From Marinobacter sp. F4216 (lineage in GTDB: Bacteria; Pseudomonadota; Gammaproteobacteria; Pseudomonadales; Oleiphilaceae): a stretch of DNA of 64,000 nucleotides. The stretch is from positions 1 through 64,000 of the forward strand of contig NZ_JAIOUO010000003.1 in the NCBI RefSeq assembly GCF_019931195.1, read 5' to 3'. The notes under the pieces were generated by a model. That model searched no databases, was not told the origin of the DNA, and was given only the letters and a program-made list of their open reading frames with translations. Shown piece by piece: positions 30,550-39,839 of the stretch (its first letter is position 1; each line of letters opens with the position of its first letter). The translations under genes were made by a program, and so were the position numbers.

Positions 30550-31476
30550 ATGACCACGGCATTTTTTTTCCACGACGATTGTTTGAAGCACAACATGGGG
30601 CCAGAACACCCGGAGTCCCCGGAACGCATCAAGGCTATTCTCAGTTTTCTGGCAGATACCAGGCTGCAACAGGAACTGGACTGGGTCCGGCCGGAAGAAA
30701 TAACCCGTGACCAATTACTATTAGTGCATCCCGAGAAATATCTGCAACAACTGGAGCTCATCGTCCCGACCCGCGGCCGGGTGTTTGTCGATCCGGACAC
30801 CGCCATCATGGCAGAGTCCCTGATGGCCGCGCGCCTTGCTGCCGGCGCCAATATTCAGGCGGTGGATATGGTCATGAGTGGCCAGGCCACCAATGCGTTC
30901 GTCTGTGCCCGACCTCCGGGACACCATGCCGAGCGCAGCCGGGCCATGGGCTTTTGCTTTTACAACAACGTTGCACTGGCCGCCATGCGTGCGCTGACCT
31001 TTCATCAGCTGGAACGGGTCGCGATCATCGATTTTGACGTACACCAGGGCAACGGAACAGCGGACATTGTCGGCGGCGACGAGCGTGTACTGATGTGCTC
31101 GAGCTTCCAGCATCCGCTCTACCCTAACTCCCACGTTTATCAACAACCGGACAATATCATTAATGTGCCGGTCGAAGCTGGCACCTCGGGTAAGGATTTC
31201 CGGAAGGTGGTTGAGGAGGGCTGGCTGAAAGCCCTTCAGGACTTCAGGCCACAGCTGGTCCTGATCTCTGCAGGATTCGATGCCCACCGGCTGGACCCGT
31301 TGGCGGAACTGAATCTGGAAACAGAGGATTACGGTTGGCTTACAGAATTGCTCACCAGTGTGGCCAGCGATCACGCCAATGACCGAATCGTGTCAACTCT
31401 GGAAGGTGGCTACAACCCTAAGGCCCTGGCCGAATGCGTCGCCCGCCACCTTGAGGTTCTGAGCTCAGTGCACTGA
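30550..31476 (+). CDS. Histone deacetylase / acetoin utilisation (AcuC) family deacetylase
   Basis: Zinc-dependent deacetylase of the HDAC superfamily. The 308-residue protein has the HPESPERI motif, the paired histidines in PPGHHAE (His125, His126), the zinc ligands Asp163 and His165 in DFDVHQGNG, and a later Asp in AGFDAH, plus the GGYN loop. In Bacillus, AcuC-type enzymes remove acetyl groups from acetyl-CoA synthetase. Divergence from a Pat-like acetyltransferase suggests protein deacetylation, but a small-molecule substrate is possible. Confidence 0.88.
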   Translation: MTTAFFFHDDCLKHNMGPEHPESPERIKAILSFLADTRLQQELDWVRPEEITRDQLLLVHPEKYLQQLELIVPTRGRVFVDPDTAIMAESLMAARLAAGANIQAVDMVMSGQATNAFVCARPPGHHAERSRAMGFCFYNNVALAAMRALTFHQLERVAIIDFDVHQGNGTADIVGGDERVLMCSSFQHPLYPNSHVYQQPDNIINVPVEAGTSGKDFRKVVEEGWLKALQDFRPQLVLISAGFDAHRLDPLAELNLETEDYGWLTELLTSVASDHANDRIVSTLEGGYNPKALAECVARHLEVLSSVH

Positions 31477-31833
31477 ACGAGTTCAGCCCGCTGAGCCACC
31501 GCCATAGCCGGTGGCCTGCCGGAACCCGGGACGCTCCCCTTCGCGCTGAAGCCTTATATTGGTGCGCCAGTTATCCGCAGGCCGGCACAACGCCCGGACC
31601 CCGGCCATGCCCCCAGAACAAGGTGACCGGAGCGGCAAAGCGACATGCGGATTAGAACACACTGAATGTCATAACGGTTACAGATTGCCTTGGGGAATTC
31701 CTCTGTTCACCGGTAACATCGGCTACTTCCCGGCGCCCTTTGGGCCAGGATACAAAAACAAACACAGCCCCCATCTGATATAATCCGCCAAATTTTCAGG
31801 GTATGTCCCTCCGAGATACTGGCGAACACTCTC
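31477..31833 (+). promoter_or_regulatory. Intergenic region with the pyrC promoter -10
   Basis: These 357 bases between the deacetylase gene and pyrC contain a consensus TATAAT at 31779-31784, 50 bases before the pyrC ATG, preceded by an A/C-rich tract without a good -35. A short hairpin (GCCACCG/CGGTGGC, 31495-31515) follows the deacetylase stop codon. I see no gene in the rest. Confidence 0.5.
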
Positions 31834-32865
31834 ATGACCAATCAGATTACCCTTACCCGCCCGGACGACTGGCATCTGCACGTTCGTGACGGCGACATCC
31901 TCAACGACGTTGTTCCGGCCACCGCTGCCTGTTTCGGGCGCGCAATCATCATGCCCAACCTGGTGCCGCCGGTCACAACCGCTCAGCAGGCCACCGCCTA
32001 TCGCGAGCGCATCCTGGCCGCTGCCGGTGACTCGGCGTTCGAGCCACTGATGACCCTCTATCTGACCGAGAGCATGACGCCGGACACCATCCGCGAAGCA
32101 AAAGCCGCAGGCGTGATCGCAGCCAAGCTGTATCCGGCGGGCGCCACCACCAATTCCGATTCCGGCGTGAAGGATATCCGGAATATCTATCCGGTACTGG
32201 AGGCCATGGCCGAGTGCGGCATGCTGTTGCTGGTTCACGGGGAAGTCACCGATGCCGACATTGACATTTTCGACCGGGAGAAGATCTTCCTGGAGCGGGT
32301 TCTCGCCCCGACCCTGGAAGCCTTCCCTAACCTGAAAGTGGTGCTGGAACACATCACCACCGCCGATTCTGCCGCCTTCGTACAGCAATACAACGGTGAT
32401 AACCTGGGTGCCACACTGACGCCCCAGCATCTGATGTACAACCGGAACCACATGCTGGTGGGTGGCATCCGGCCGCACCTGTACTGCCTGCCGATCCTCA
32501 AGCGCAATAAACATCAGCAGGCCCTGCGAGATGCGGTCGCCAGCGGCAACAAGCGTTTCTTCCTGGGTACCGACTCCGCGCCCCATGCCAGGGACCGCAA
32601 GGAAGCCGCCTGCGGCTGTGCCGGCTGCTACTCCGCCTTTGGCGCTATCGGCCTCTATGCCGAGATATTTGAGGAACTGGGCATCCTGGACAAGCTGGAG
32701 GCCTTTGCCAGCTTCAACGGTGCCGACTTCTACGGCCTGCCCAGAAACACCGACACCATCACCCTGGTGCGCGAACCCTGGACCATGCCCGACCAGCTTC
32801 CACTGGCCGGTGGCCACATCGTGCCACTGAAGGCCGGTGAAACCGTTAACTGGCGCCTGGCGTAA
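31834..32865 (+). CDS. pyrC: Dihydroorotase
   Basis: PyrC cyclises carbamoyl aspartate to dihydroorotate in pyrimidine synthesis. The 343-residue protein is the E. coli type: zinc ligands in [11 protein letters not shown] (His14, His16), the lysine carbamylated in the binuclear zinc site ([14 protein letters not shown]), HGEV with the metal His, VLEHITT, and the GTDSAPH loop with the catalytic Asp. rnt follows 53 bases downstream, the same order as in Pseudomonas. Confidence 0.95.
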   Translation: MTNQITLTRPDDWHLHVRDGDILNDVVPATAACFGRAIIMPNLVPPVTTAQQATAYRERILAAAGDSAFEPLMTLYLTESMTPDTIREAKAAGVIAAKLYPAGATTNSDSGVKDIRNIYPVLEAMAECGMLLLVHGEVTDADIDIFDREKIFLERVLAPTLEAFPNLKVVLEHITTADSAAFVQQYNGDNLGATLTPQHLMYNRNHMLVGGIRPHLYCLPILKRNKHQQALRDAVASGNKRFFLGTDSAPHARDRKEAACGCAGCYSAFGAIGLYAEIFEELGILDKLEAFASFNGADFYGLPRNTDTITLVREPWTMPDQLPLAGGHIVPLKAGETVNWRLA

Positions 32866-32918
32866 GCACCATAGATTCCAAACCCATTTTGAATCACACG
32901 GCTATGACCGGAGTTTGA

Positions 32919-33572
32919 GTGACTGACGAAAACCAAGAACCGCATCCCATGTCCCGCCGCTTTCGTGGCTTCCTGCCCGTCGTTGTTGATGTCGAGACAG
33001 CAGGATTCAACCCGGAACGGGACGCTCTGCTGGAGGTTGCCGCTGTTCTCCTGACCATGGACGAGGACGGCTACCTGCACCCCAGCGAAACCTACACACA
33101 CCATATCGATCCGTTTGAAGGCGCCAACCTCGAGCAGTCGGCACTGGACTTCACCGGCATCGATCCGTGGGACCCGGAGCGGGAAGCGGTGCCCGAGCGG
33201 GAAGGCCTGAGCGAAATCTTTCGCCCGATCCGCAAGGCAGTGAAGGAATTCGACTGTAAGCGTGCGGTACTCGTAGGCCACAACGCCACTTTCGACCACA
33301 ATTTCCTGTTTGCGGCAGCCATGCGAGCGGATATCAAGCGCAACCCGTTCCACCCGTTCTCCACGTTCGATACGGCTACCCTCGCGGGTCTGGCCTATGG
33401 GCATACGGTGCTGGCACAGGCGTGCAAGCTGGCCGGTATCCCGTTCAGCAATCGGGAAGCTCATTCGGCTGCCTATGACGCAGAGAGAACGGCAGAGCTG
33501 TTCTGCGGTATCGTCAATCGCTGGAAAGACCTCGGCGGCTTTCCACCTGCCCCGGTGAATCTGGAAGAGTAA
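32919..33572 (+). CDS. rnt: Ribonuclease T
   Basis: RNase T is a DEDD 3'-5' exonuclease that trims tRNA, 5S and 23S rRNA 3' ends. The 217-residue protein has Exo [11 protein letters not shown] (Asp24, Glu26), Exo [12 protein letters not shown] and Exo [13 protein letters not shown]. The start is GTG at 32919; an internal ATG at 32949 would be a shorter alternative. It probably shares the pyrC transcript and ends at a strong terminator. Confidence 0.95.
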   Translation: MTDENQEPHPMSRRFRGFLPVVVDVETAGFNPERDALLEVAAVLLTMDEDGYLHPSETYTHHIDPFEGANLEQSALDFTGIDPWDPEREAVPEREGLSEIFRPIRKAVKEFDCKRAVLVGHNATFDHNFLFAAAMRADIKRNPFHPFSTFDTATLAGLAYGHTVLAQACKLAGIPFSNREAHSAAYDAERTAELFCGIVNRWKDLGGFPPAPVNLEE

Positions 33573-33591
33573 GCACCTTTTCCTGGCCAAT

Positions 33592-33619
33592 AAAAAACCC
33601 CGCCGAAGCGGGGTTTTTT
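33592..33619. terminator. Bidirectional terminator between rnt and the fatty acyl-CoA reductase
   Basis: AAAAAACCCCGC, a CGAA loop, then GCGGGGTTTTTT: a perfect 12-bp stem in which A-tract and T-tract flank a GC core. It can terminate rnt on the plus strand and the reductase gene on the minus strand. Confidence 0.9.
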
Positions 33620-33638
33620 CGGTCTCAGGCGACCGGGA

Positions 33639-35624
33639 TTACCAGTAGATGCCTCGCATGATCGCCGCAAAGGCAACCTGCTCGGTGGATACCTTCGGCT
33701 TCTCGGCAGACTTGCTGCCGGCTGCCGCCGCCGAATCCGGGAACATCCGGTAACCGGTGTTCATCACGATCTCGCCCATCTTCGGCGCCAGTGCGTGCAG
33801 CACCTGAGCGAAGATACCCAGACGCGTTGCGATACGCTTCGGACGGTAAATGATGGCCTCGGCCACCATGTCGGCCGCTTCGTCCGGCGTCAGGGTCGGA
33901 ACAGAATCGTAGATCTTGGTCGGCGCAATCATCGGCGTCTTCACCAGCGGCATGTTGATGGTGGTGAAGGTGACGTTGCGGTCTGACCACTCAGCAGCGG
34001 CACAGCGGCTGAACGCATCCAGCGCTGACTTGGACGCCACGTACGAGGAGAAACGCGGCGCGTTGGTCAGTACACCGATGGAGGAGATGTTCACGATGTG
34101 ACCGCGACGCTGCTCCAGCATTTTCGGTGCGAAGCCCATGATCAGGCGAACGGAACCGAAGTAGTTCAGCTGCATGGTGCGTTCGAAGTCGTGGAAACGA
34201 TCGAACGACAGATCCAGGGAACGACGGATGGAGCGACCGGCGTTGTTCACCAGCACATCCACCTGGCCGTGGTTGTCCAGAACCGTCTTCACGAAGCGAT
34301 CGCAGTCCTCCATGTCGGCGAAATCACACTGGTAAGCGTGAACATTGCCGCCCTTCTCTTCGAGGTGAGCCGTCACTTCGTCGAGCTTTTCCTTGGTCCG
34401 CGCACCAATAACCAGAATCGCACCCGCTTCAGCCAGCTTTTCGGCCGTCGCCAGTCCGATACCGGAGGTGGCACCGGTCACCACGCACACCCGGCCTTCC
34501 ACGGTTCCGCGCAGGGTACGGTCCTTAAACAGGTCCGGATCCAGATTGCGTTCCCAGTAATCCCAGATGACAGCGGCGTACTCCGGCAGGCGCGGCACTT
34601 CAATGCCTGTGCCCTTCAGGACGCGCTCGGTTTCACGGGCATCGAAACGGGTCGGGTAGTTGATGAAGGACATCACCGAAGGCGGGATGCCCATGTCGTC
34701 CAGAAGCGCTCCGGTCAGACGCTTGACCGGCGGAAGATTCTTCAGGCTCTGGCGAATAAACGGCGGAACGAAGCCGAACATGCGGGAGTCGATGCGCATG
34801 GCCATCTTCGGCGCGTGACCGGCGTCGGAAAAGATGTTGAGGATCTCGCCCACTTTGTAAGGGTCCGAATCCACCAGATGGAAGCAGTTGCCATCTTCAC
34901 CATCCAGGTGCGCAATGTGATCCATGGCGTTGACCACGAAATCCACCGGCACGATGTTCAGGCGGCCGCCTTCGATACCAACGGTGGGAACCCACTGGGG
35001 CAGCGCGCGACGAATCTTCTGAATCATCTTGAAGAAGTAGTAAGGGCCGTCAACCTTGTCCATCTCACCGGTCTTGGAGTGACCGATGACCATACCAGGA
35101 CGGTAAATGCGGAACGGAACCTTGCACTCCTGACGAACCACTTTCTCGGATTCGTGCTTGGTCAGCAGGTACGGATGGTTCAGCTTCTCGGCTTCTTCGA
35201 ACATGTCCTCGCGGAATGTGCCTTTGAACAGGCCCGCCGCCGCAATCGAGGAAACATGATGGAAGCACTTGGCGCCCATGGATTCAGCGGCTTCAACCGC
35301 AGCGCGGGTGCCTTCAATGTTGGCCGCCTGTTGGGACGCTTCATCAGCTCCCATGTCGTAAACAGCAGCAAGGTGGAAGAAATGATCAATGTTGCCCTTG
35401 AGGGACTTCATGGTGGCAGCGTCGATGCCGAGATTCTTGCTGGTCAGATCACCAATGACCGCTTTGACCTGCGACTCATCCGCACCCCAGCGTTCGCGAA
35501 GCTGCTCCAGTTTTTCCTGGGACTGTTCGCGTACCAGTACGTGAACCGTACCACCACGTGCCAGGAGTTTTTCGACGAGGAATCGGCCGATGAATCCGGT
35601 GCCACCCGTTAAGAAGTAGTTCAT
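33639..35624 (-). CDS. Fatty acyl-CoA/aldehyde reductase forming fatty alcohols (two-domain SDR)
   Basis: This 661-residue protein looks like the bifunctional acyl-CoA reductase of Marinobacter that reduces fatty acyl-CoA to fatty alcohol with NADPH. The N-terminal domain is a male-sterility/extended SDR with GGTGFIG (7-13) and YLLTK (152-156). The C-terminal domain is a classical SDR with GATSGIG (384-390) and a YVASK motif near 530. The protein ends in MRGIYW. The alcohols it makes are the partner substrate for the WS/DGAT enzymes at 55063-57758, although the genes are 20 kb apart. ATG 35624 follows AGGGTGA. Confidence 0.92.
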   Translation of the reverse strand: MNYFLTGGTGFIGRFLVEKLLARGGTVHVLVREQSQEKLEQLRERWGADESQVKAVIGDLTSKNLGIDAATMKSLKGNIDHFFHLAAVYDMGADEASQQAANIEGTRAAVEAAESMGAKCFHHVSSIAAAGLFKGTFREDMFEEAEKLNHPYLLTKHESEKVVRQECKVPFRIYRPGMVIGHSKTGEMDKVDGPYYFFKMIQKIRRALPQWVPTVGIEGGRLNIVPVDFVVNAMDHIAHLDGEDGNCFHLVDSDPYKVGEILNIFSDAGHAPKMAMRIDSRMFGFVPPFIRQSLKNLPPVKRLTGALLDDMGIPPSVMSFINYPTRFDARETERVLKGTGIEVPRLPEYAAVIWDYWERNLDPDLFKDRTLRGTVEGRVCVVTGATSGIGLATAEKLAEAGAILVIGARTKEKLDEVTAHLEEKGGNVHAYQCDFADMEDCDRFVKTVLDNHGQVDVLVNNAGRSIRRSLDLSFDRFHDFERTMQLNYFGSVRLIMGFAPKMLEQRRGHIVNISSIGVLTNAPRFSSYVASKSALDAFSRCAAAEWSDRNVTFTTINMPLVKTPMIAPTKIYDSVPTLTPDEAADMVAEAIIYRPKRIATRLGIFAQVLHALAPKMGEIVMNTGYRMFPDSAAAAGSKSAEKPKVSTEQVAFAAIMRGIYW

Positions 35625-35758
35625 TGATTAGTCACCCTGCTTGTTACTCTGTTTTTTTCTATCCGTGTTTTGGCTCACCAGAAGCCCGTGGACTTATGAT
35701 GTTTTTCGAAACGTTAGCATTGTACGTAATTGCGACCCTGATGTATCGAACTTTTTTA

Positions 35759-35804
35759 GAGCTTTTGCTCTGTAACCCCTTGTTTTTAATTGAGCTTTTA
35801 CTCT
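35759..35804 (-). repeat. Two 13-base direct repeats upstream of the fatty acyl-CoA reductase
   Basis: GAGCTTTTGCTCT (35759-35771) and GAGCTTTTACTCT (35792-35804) differ by one base and are spaced 33 bases apart, about three helical turns. The first lies inside a perfect hairpin (AGAGC-TTTT-GCTCT). They lie 135-180 bases upstream of the reductase start and could be operator sites. The wider 35625-36016 gap is A/T-rich and contains no other gene that I can support. Confidence 0.5.
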
Positions 35805-36016
35805 AATTCGACACATCACCCCAGGGTCAGGACCTGTTCAGAATGCCTACAGAATCCAATGCTGACAAGGCAAATTTCATTACTCAGGAGCCGCCCACAG
35901 CGCGGTGGAACAAACCCATGAAACAAGACTGCAGCAATGACATAATCAGGAACTAATTGCCGTCAGCGGCGTCTCCATTCCTCATTCAATGACCGTCCTT
36001 AAACGGAAACCAACTC

Positions 36017-36316
36017 ATGAATAAAGATACCCCAAATACTGAACGCTACATCGCTATTGCCCGGGCCTGCCTGAAGGCCATTAACGACACGGCAGAAAAT
36101 GCCGGAAATCGCGAGCAAAAAATCCAGGCCGTTTACGAAGCCATCGATTCAGCGTTTCAGGCGGAATTCGCAGAGTACCGTCAGTCCGTGGCTATCATGG
36201 GCACGGTACTGGAGCGCATTGCATCCGGGGAACTCAGTCAGGACAAAGCAATAGACCTGGCTCGCAAAACCCTGGATCAGCAACCGGACAGCACCCGTAA
36301 CGCCCTGATGCACTGA
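36017..36316 (+). CDS. Small hypothetical helical protein
   Basis: I do not recognise this 99-residue protein. It is predicted to be cytoplasmic and mostly helical, has one cysteine (Cys18) and no membrane segment. It starts MNKDTPNTERYIAIARACLK and ends in a short Gln/Asp-rich tail. The reading frame has normal codon use, and a purine-rich CGGAAA lies upstream of the ATG. It lies 36 bases before the M16 protease gene, so the two could be co-transcribed. Confidence 0.6.
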   Translation: MNKDTPNTERYIAIARACLKAINDTAENAGNREQKIQAVYEAIDSAFQAEFAEYRQSVAIMGTVLERIASGELSQDKAIDLARKTLDQQPDSTRNALMH

Positions 36317-36352
36317 CCTGGAACCCAGGACCATCGTATAAAAAGAGGCTCT

Positions 36353-39220
36353 ATGAGTACCGGCACCCGGCGAGAGGTATCCATGCACAGAACCGTTATC
36401 CAGACCCTTACCCTGCTCACGCTGCTGATTGTCAGCAGCCTGGCCATCGCCACCGAGCAGTTGAAGAAAAGCCCGAACGACAACAATCAGTACCGACTGC
36501 TGGAGCTGAACAACGGGCTCCAGGCCATTCTGGTGTCGGACCCGGATGCCGACAAAGCCGCGGCATCCATGAACGTCGCCGTGGGCAGCGGCAATGACAC
36601 GCGCGGTCGCGAAGGCATGGCTCATTTCCTCGAGCACATGCTGTTCCTGGGAACGGAAAAATACCCGGAAGCCGGTGAGTACCAGCAATTCATAAAGAGC
36701 CACGGCGGCAGCCACAATGCCTTCACCGCGTTTCAGGACACCAACTACTTCTTCGACGTGGAAGCCAGGTTCCTGGAACCGGCGCTGGACCGGTTCGCCC
36801 AGCAGTTTTCCGCGCCCCTGTTCACGGCGGACCTGGTGGACCGGGAACGTAACGCCGTGCATTCGGAGTACACCTCCAAGTTAAAGGAGGACGGCCGGCG
36901 TTTTTACTCGGTCAAGAAAGCGACCAGCAATCCCGAGCACGCCTTCAGCCAGTTTGCCGTGGGCAACCTGAGCACACTCGAAAACACGGAAGAGAACCCG
37001 CTCCGGCCCGATCTCATTCAGTTCTGGAAAGACCACTACTCAGCCAATGTGATGACCCTGGCGGTATACGGCCCCCAGCCCCTGGACGAACTGGAACGGA
37101 TGGTTCACCCCCGGTTCTCCGCCATTGAAAACCGCCAGTTGACGGTCATGGAACATCCGGCGCCTCTCTACCCGGAAAGCCAGTTGCCGGCCAAGGTGAC
37201 CGCTGATGCCATTAAGGATGTGCGCACGCTGAACCTGTCCTTTCCCATTCCGTCGCAAGACGACAATTACCGCACCAAGCCCGCCAGCTACGTGGCCAAC
37301 CTGCTCGGGCACGAGGGCCCGGGCAGCCTGTTTGACGTGCTCAAACGCGCGGGTCTGGTGGAAAGCCTGTCAGCGGGCCTCGGCATGGACACCGGCAGCA
37401 ACGCCACGCTCGAGATCAACATGGCGCTCACGCCAAAGGGGCTGAAGTACCACGAGGACATTCTGCCGCTGGTGTTTGATTACATCGACACGATTCGCGA
37501 CGCGGGCATCACCGAGCAGTATTTCCAGGAAATGCAGCAGGTTGCGCGTATGGATTTCCGTTTCCGCGAGCAGCGAGACCCCGTGCAGGAAGCCATGTCC
37601 CTGGCCAGTCAGCTTCGCCATTATCCCTATGAGGATGTACTGAGCGCCCCGTGGCTCATAGAGCGTTATGCGCCTGAACAGTACAAGGCCATTCTGGATG
37701 AACTCACCCCTGACAACGTCATGGTGTTTGTGCTCGCTCCGGACCCGGTACTGGCAGCACCCCGCGAAACCCGGTGGTATAACACCCCGTGGCAGCTGAC
37801 CGAACTGAGCACTGAGGAACTGACGGCGGACGCGCCGGAAGTGCTGGCGTCACAACTGCGGATGCCAGCCGCCAATCCGTTCATCGCTGAAAACCTCGAC
37901 ATGATTACCGGCGACACCATGCCGGAGCCCGTTCTTCTGGGCAGCCAGGACGGCCTCGACATCTGGTACGCCCGGGACACTCGTTTCGGAACGCCCAAGG
38001 CCAATGTTTACCTCAGTCTCCGCACTCCGGCGGCCAGAGCTTCTGCCCGCAGCAGTGTCCTGACCACGTTGCTGGTGGACGCCGTAAACACCAACCTGAA
38101 TGCCTGGGCCTATTCGGCACGCCTGGCCGGACTGGACTACAGCGTTTATCCGCACCTTCGAGGCGTGACCGTGCGCGTAGGCGGATACAGCGACAAACTG
38201 CATTCCCTGTTGTTCCGGATACTAACCCAACTATCTGATCCAACACTCACCGAGCAGCGGTTCGAGATCGCCCGTCAAAACCTGGTGGACAGCCTGGAAA
38301 ACAAGGCCAAAAATCGCCCCGTGGAACAAACTTCAGAGTTTATCCAGACCGCTTTGCTTGAAGGCGTGTGGAGTACCGAGGACAAACTGATCGCTGCGCA
38401 GCAGGTGTCTCTCGATGAGCTGAACTCCTTCTCTCAGGCCCTGTTCTCCCAGGTGGATCCGGTCATGCTGGCCCACGGCAACCTGACCCGGTCCTCGGCC
38501 CTGAACCTGGCGGCGCAAGTCCGGGCTTTGATTCTCGACGACAACGCCATTACCGAGGTTGAACGCAGCCGGGTTCGACAACTCCCTGCCAACGAAACCG
38601 AAGTGTCCATTTCAGTGAACCATCCGGATACCGGCTATACCCTGTACATGCAGGGTTCGGACACCAGTTATGAGGAGCGGGCCCGGTTCCGGCTGCTGGC
38701 CCAAATTATCAGCAGCCCATTCTACGAGACGATCCGTACCCAGCAGCAGCTTGGCTACATCGTCTACGCCACACCGTTTGAAATGCTGGAAACGCCGGCC
38801 CTGGGATTTGTGGTTCAGTCGCCCACAGCCAGCAATCAGCAAATCGACGAGGCGATTCGGGAGTTCTCGGCGGCATTCGAAGATCGGCTGAACAGCCTGG
38901 ACGACGCCAGCCTCACTCGAGAGAAACAGGCGGTGATCAGCAAACTCCTGGAGCGGGACCGGCAGCTGGGAGATATCTCCAGCCGTTACTGGCAGGAAAT
39001 TGATCGAAGTAACGACCAGTTCGATTCAAGGGAACAACTCGCCGATGCCGTTCGGAAGGTGAGCAGAGAGGAGCTGCTTGAAACTTACCGACACGCTGTT
39101 CTGGAGCGCGACCACAGCCTTCGTGTCGTGACGGGGAAAGAGCAGGCAAATGCCGACAGCGAACTGGTTCGACTGATGAGCCTGCCTCCGGTTACAGCTC
39201 AACCGGGGGCAGGCGCGTAA
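36353..39220 (+). CDS. M16-family zinc protease (pitrilysin/insulinase type)
   Basis: A 955-residue periplasmic peptidase of the pitrilysin group. A signal peptide occupies about residues 11-34, with the ATG at 36383 a likely alternative start. The inverted zinc motif HFLEH is at 91-95, with the third ligand Glu in ERNAVHSEY about 80 residues later. Two inactive M16-like repeats follow, forming the usual clam-shell. Such enzymes degrade short peptides. Its 3' end overlaps the convergent gene by 29 bases. Confidence 0.9.
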   Translation: MSTGTRREVSMHRTVIQTLTLLTLLIVSSLAIATEQLKKSPNDNNQYRLLELNNGLQAILVSDPDADKAAASMNVAVGSGNDTRGREGMAHFLEHMLFLGTEKYPEAGEYQQFIKSHGGSHNAFTAFQDTNYFFDVEARFLEPALDRFAQQFSAPLFTADLVDRERNAVHSEYTSKLKEDGRRFYSVKKATSNPEHAFSQFAVGNLSTLENTEENPLRPDLIQFWKDHYSANVMTLAVYGPQPLDELERMVHPRFSAIENRQLTVMEHPAPLYPESQLPAKVTADAIKDVRTLNLSFPIPSQDDNYRTKPASYVANLLGHEGPGSLFDVLKRAGLVESLSAGLGMDTGSNATLEINMALTPKGLKYHEDILPLVFDYIDTIRDAGITEQYFQEMQQVARMDFRFREQRDPVQEAMSLASQLRHYPYEDVLSAPWLIERYAPEQYKAILDELTPDNVMVFVLAPDPVLAAPRETRWYNTPWQLTELSTEELTADAPEVLASQLRMPAANPFIAENLDMITGDTMPEPVLLGSQDGLDIWYARDTRFGTPKANVYLSLRTPAARASARSSVLTTLLVDAVNTNLNAWAYSARLAGLDYSVYPHLRGVTVRVGGYSDKLHSLLFRILTQLSDPTLTEQRFEIARQNLVDSLENKAKNRPVEQTSEFIQTALLEGVWSTEDKLIAAQQVSLDELNSFSQALFSQVDPVMLAHGNLTRSSALNLAAQVRALILDDNAITEVERSRVRQLPANETEVSISVNHPDTGYTLYMQGSDTSYEERARFRLLAQIISSPFYETIRTQQQLGYIVYATPFEMLETPALGFVVQSPTASNQQIDEAIREFSAAFEDRLNSLDDASLTREKQAVISKLLERDRQLGDISSRYWQEIDRSNDQFDSREQLADAVRKVSREELLETYRHAVLERDHSLRVVTGKEQANADSELVRLMSLPPVTAQPGAGA

Positions 39221-39839
39221 AACGTTCCCAGTCCTCCGGTTCGTCCACATCCCAACGGGGCTCCAGCAACTGCACGCGGAGCCCCAGTTTTTTCAAACGG
39301 GAACAGGTTTGCTCCAGCACGCTCTCAGTGCCCCACTCCACACCCGCCAGCATGCCCGGCAACACACGCCTCGCACCGATCAGAACATAGCCACCGTCTT
39401 CGGAAGGCCCGAGCACCACATCGGCCTCTGAAAGATGCTGAACGGCTTCGCGGATGTACTGGGGATCAACCGACGGACAATCGCTGCCTACGATGATCGC
39501 CCGACCGTGCTCTTCCAGAGAGGATGCGAGCGCATTCAGCATCCGGTCGCCCAGATTCGCGCCCTGCTGGGTTTTCTGCGCCAGATTGGTCGCTTCAAGG
39601 TTACGCAGGATGATGTCAGCCTCTTCACTGGCCTCATCGGGTTCCCTATCCCACCAGAACTGCACCGGGTAGCCGGTGGTGTAGAGGTTATCCAGCACGG
39701 CCAGTGTCAGACGGATATGGGCATCCAGCGCTCCTGCCACTCCCAGGGCCGGCATCAGCCGGGTTTTAACCCGTCCCTGCTTGGGCCACTTTGCGAATTG
39801 CATCAGGACGGTGGAATGACGATCAACCAGTACGGACAT
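39192..39839 (-). CDS. TIGR04282 family glycosyltransferase-like protein (DUF2064)
   Basis: The 215-residue protein has a nucleotidyl/glycosyltransferase-A fold: an N-terminal QFAKWPKQGRVKTRL loop, the SDCPSVD motif and a GPSEDGGYVLIG segment. The family is named after arsenosugar synthesis clusters, but many members stand alone. I choose ATG 39839; it overlaps the upstream partner gene by 17 bases. Its 3' end runs 29 bases into the M16 protease gene on the other strand. Confidence 0.8.
   Translation of the reverse strand: MSVLVDRHSTVLMQFAKWPKQGRVKTRLMPALGVAGALDAHIRLTLAVLDNLYTTGYPVQFWWDREPDEASEEADIILRNLEATNLAQKTQQGANLGDRMLNALASSLEEHGRAIIVGSDCPSVDPQYIREAVQHLSEADVVLGPSEDGGYVLIGARRVLPGMLAGVEWGTESVLEQTCSRLKKLGLRVQLLEPRWDVDEPEDWERFTRLPPVEL

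Noticed and set aside
34098-35612. 504-codon frame on the plus strand opposite the fatty acyl-CoA reductase
   Set aside because: The reductase on the other strand has all its motifs; this frame is rich in His, Asn and Arg in the pattern of an antisense shadow.
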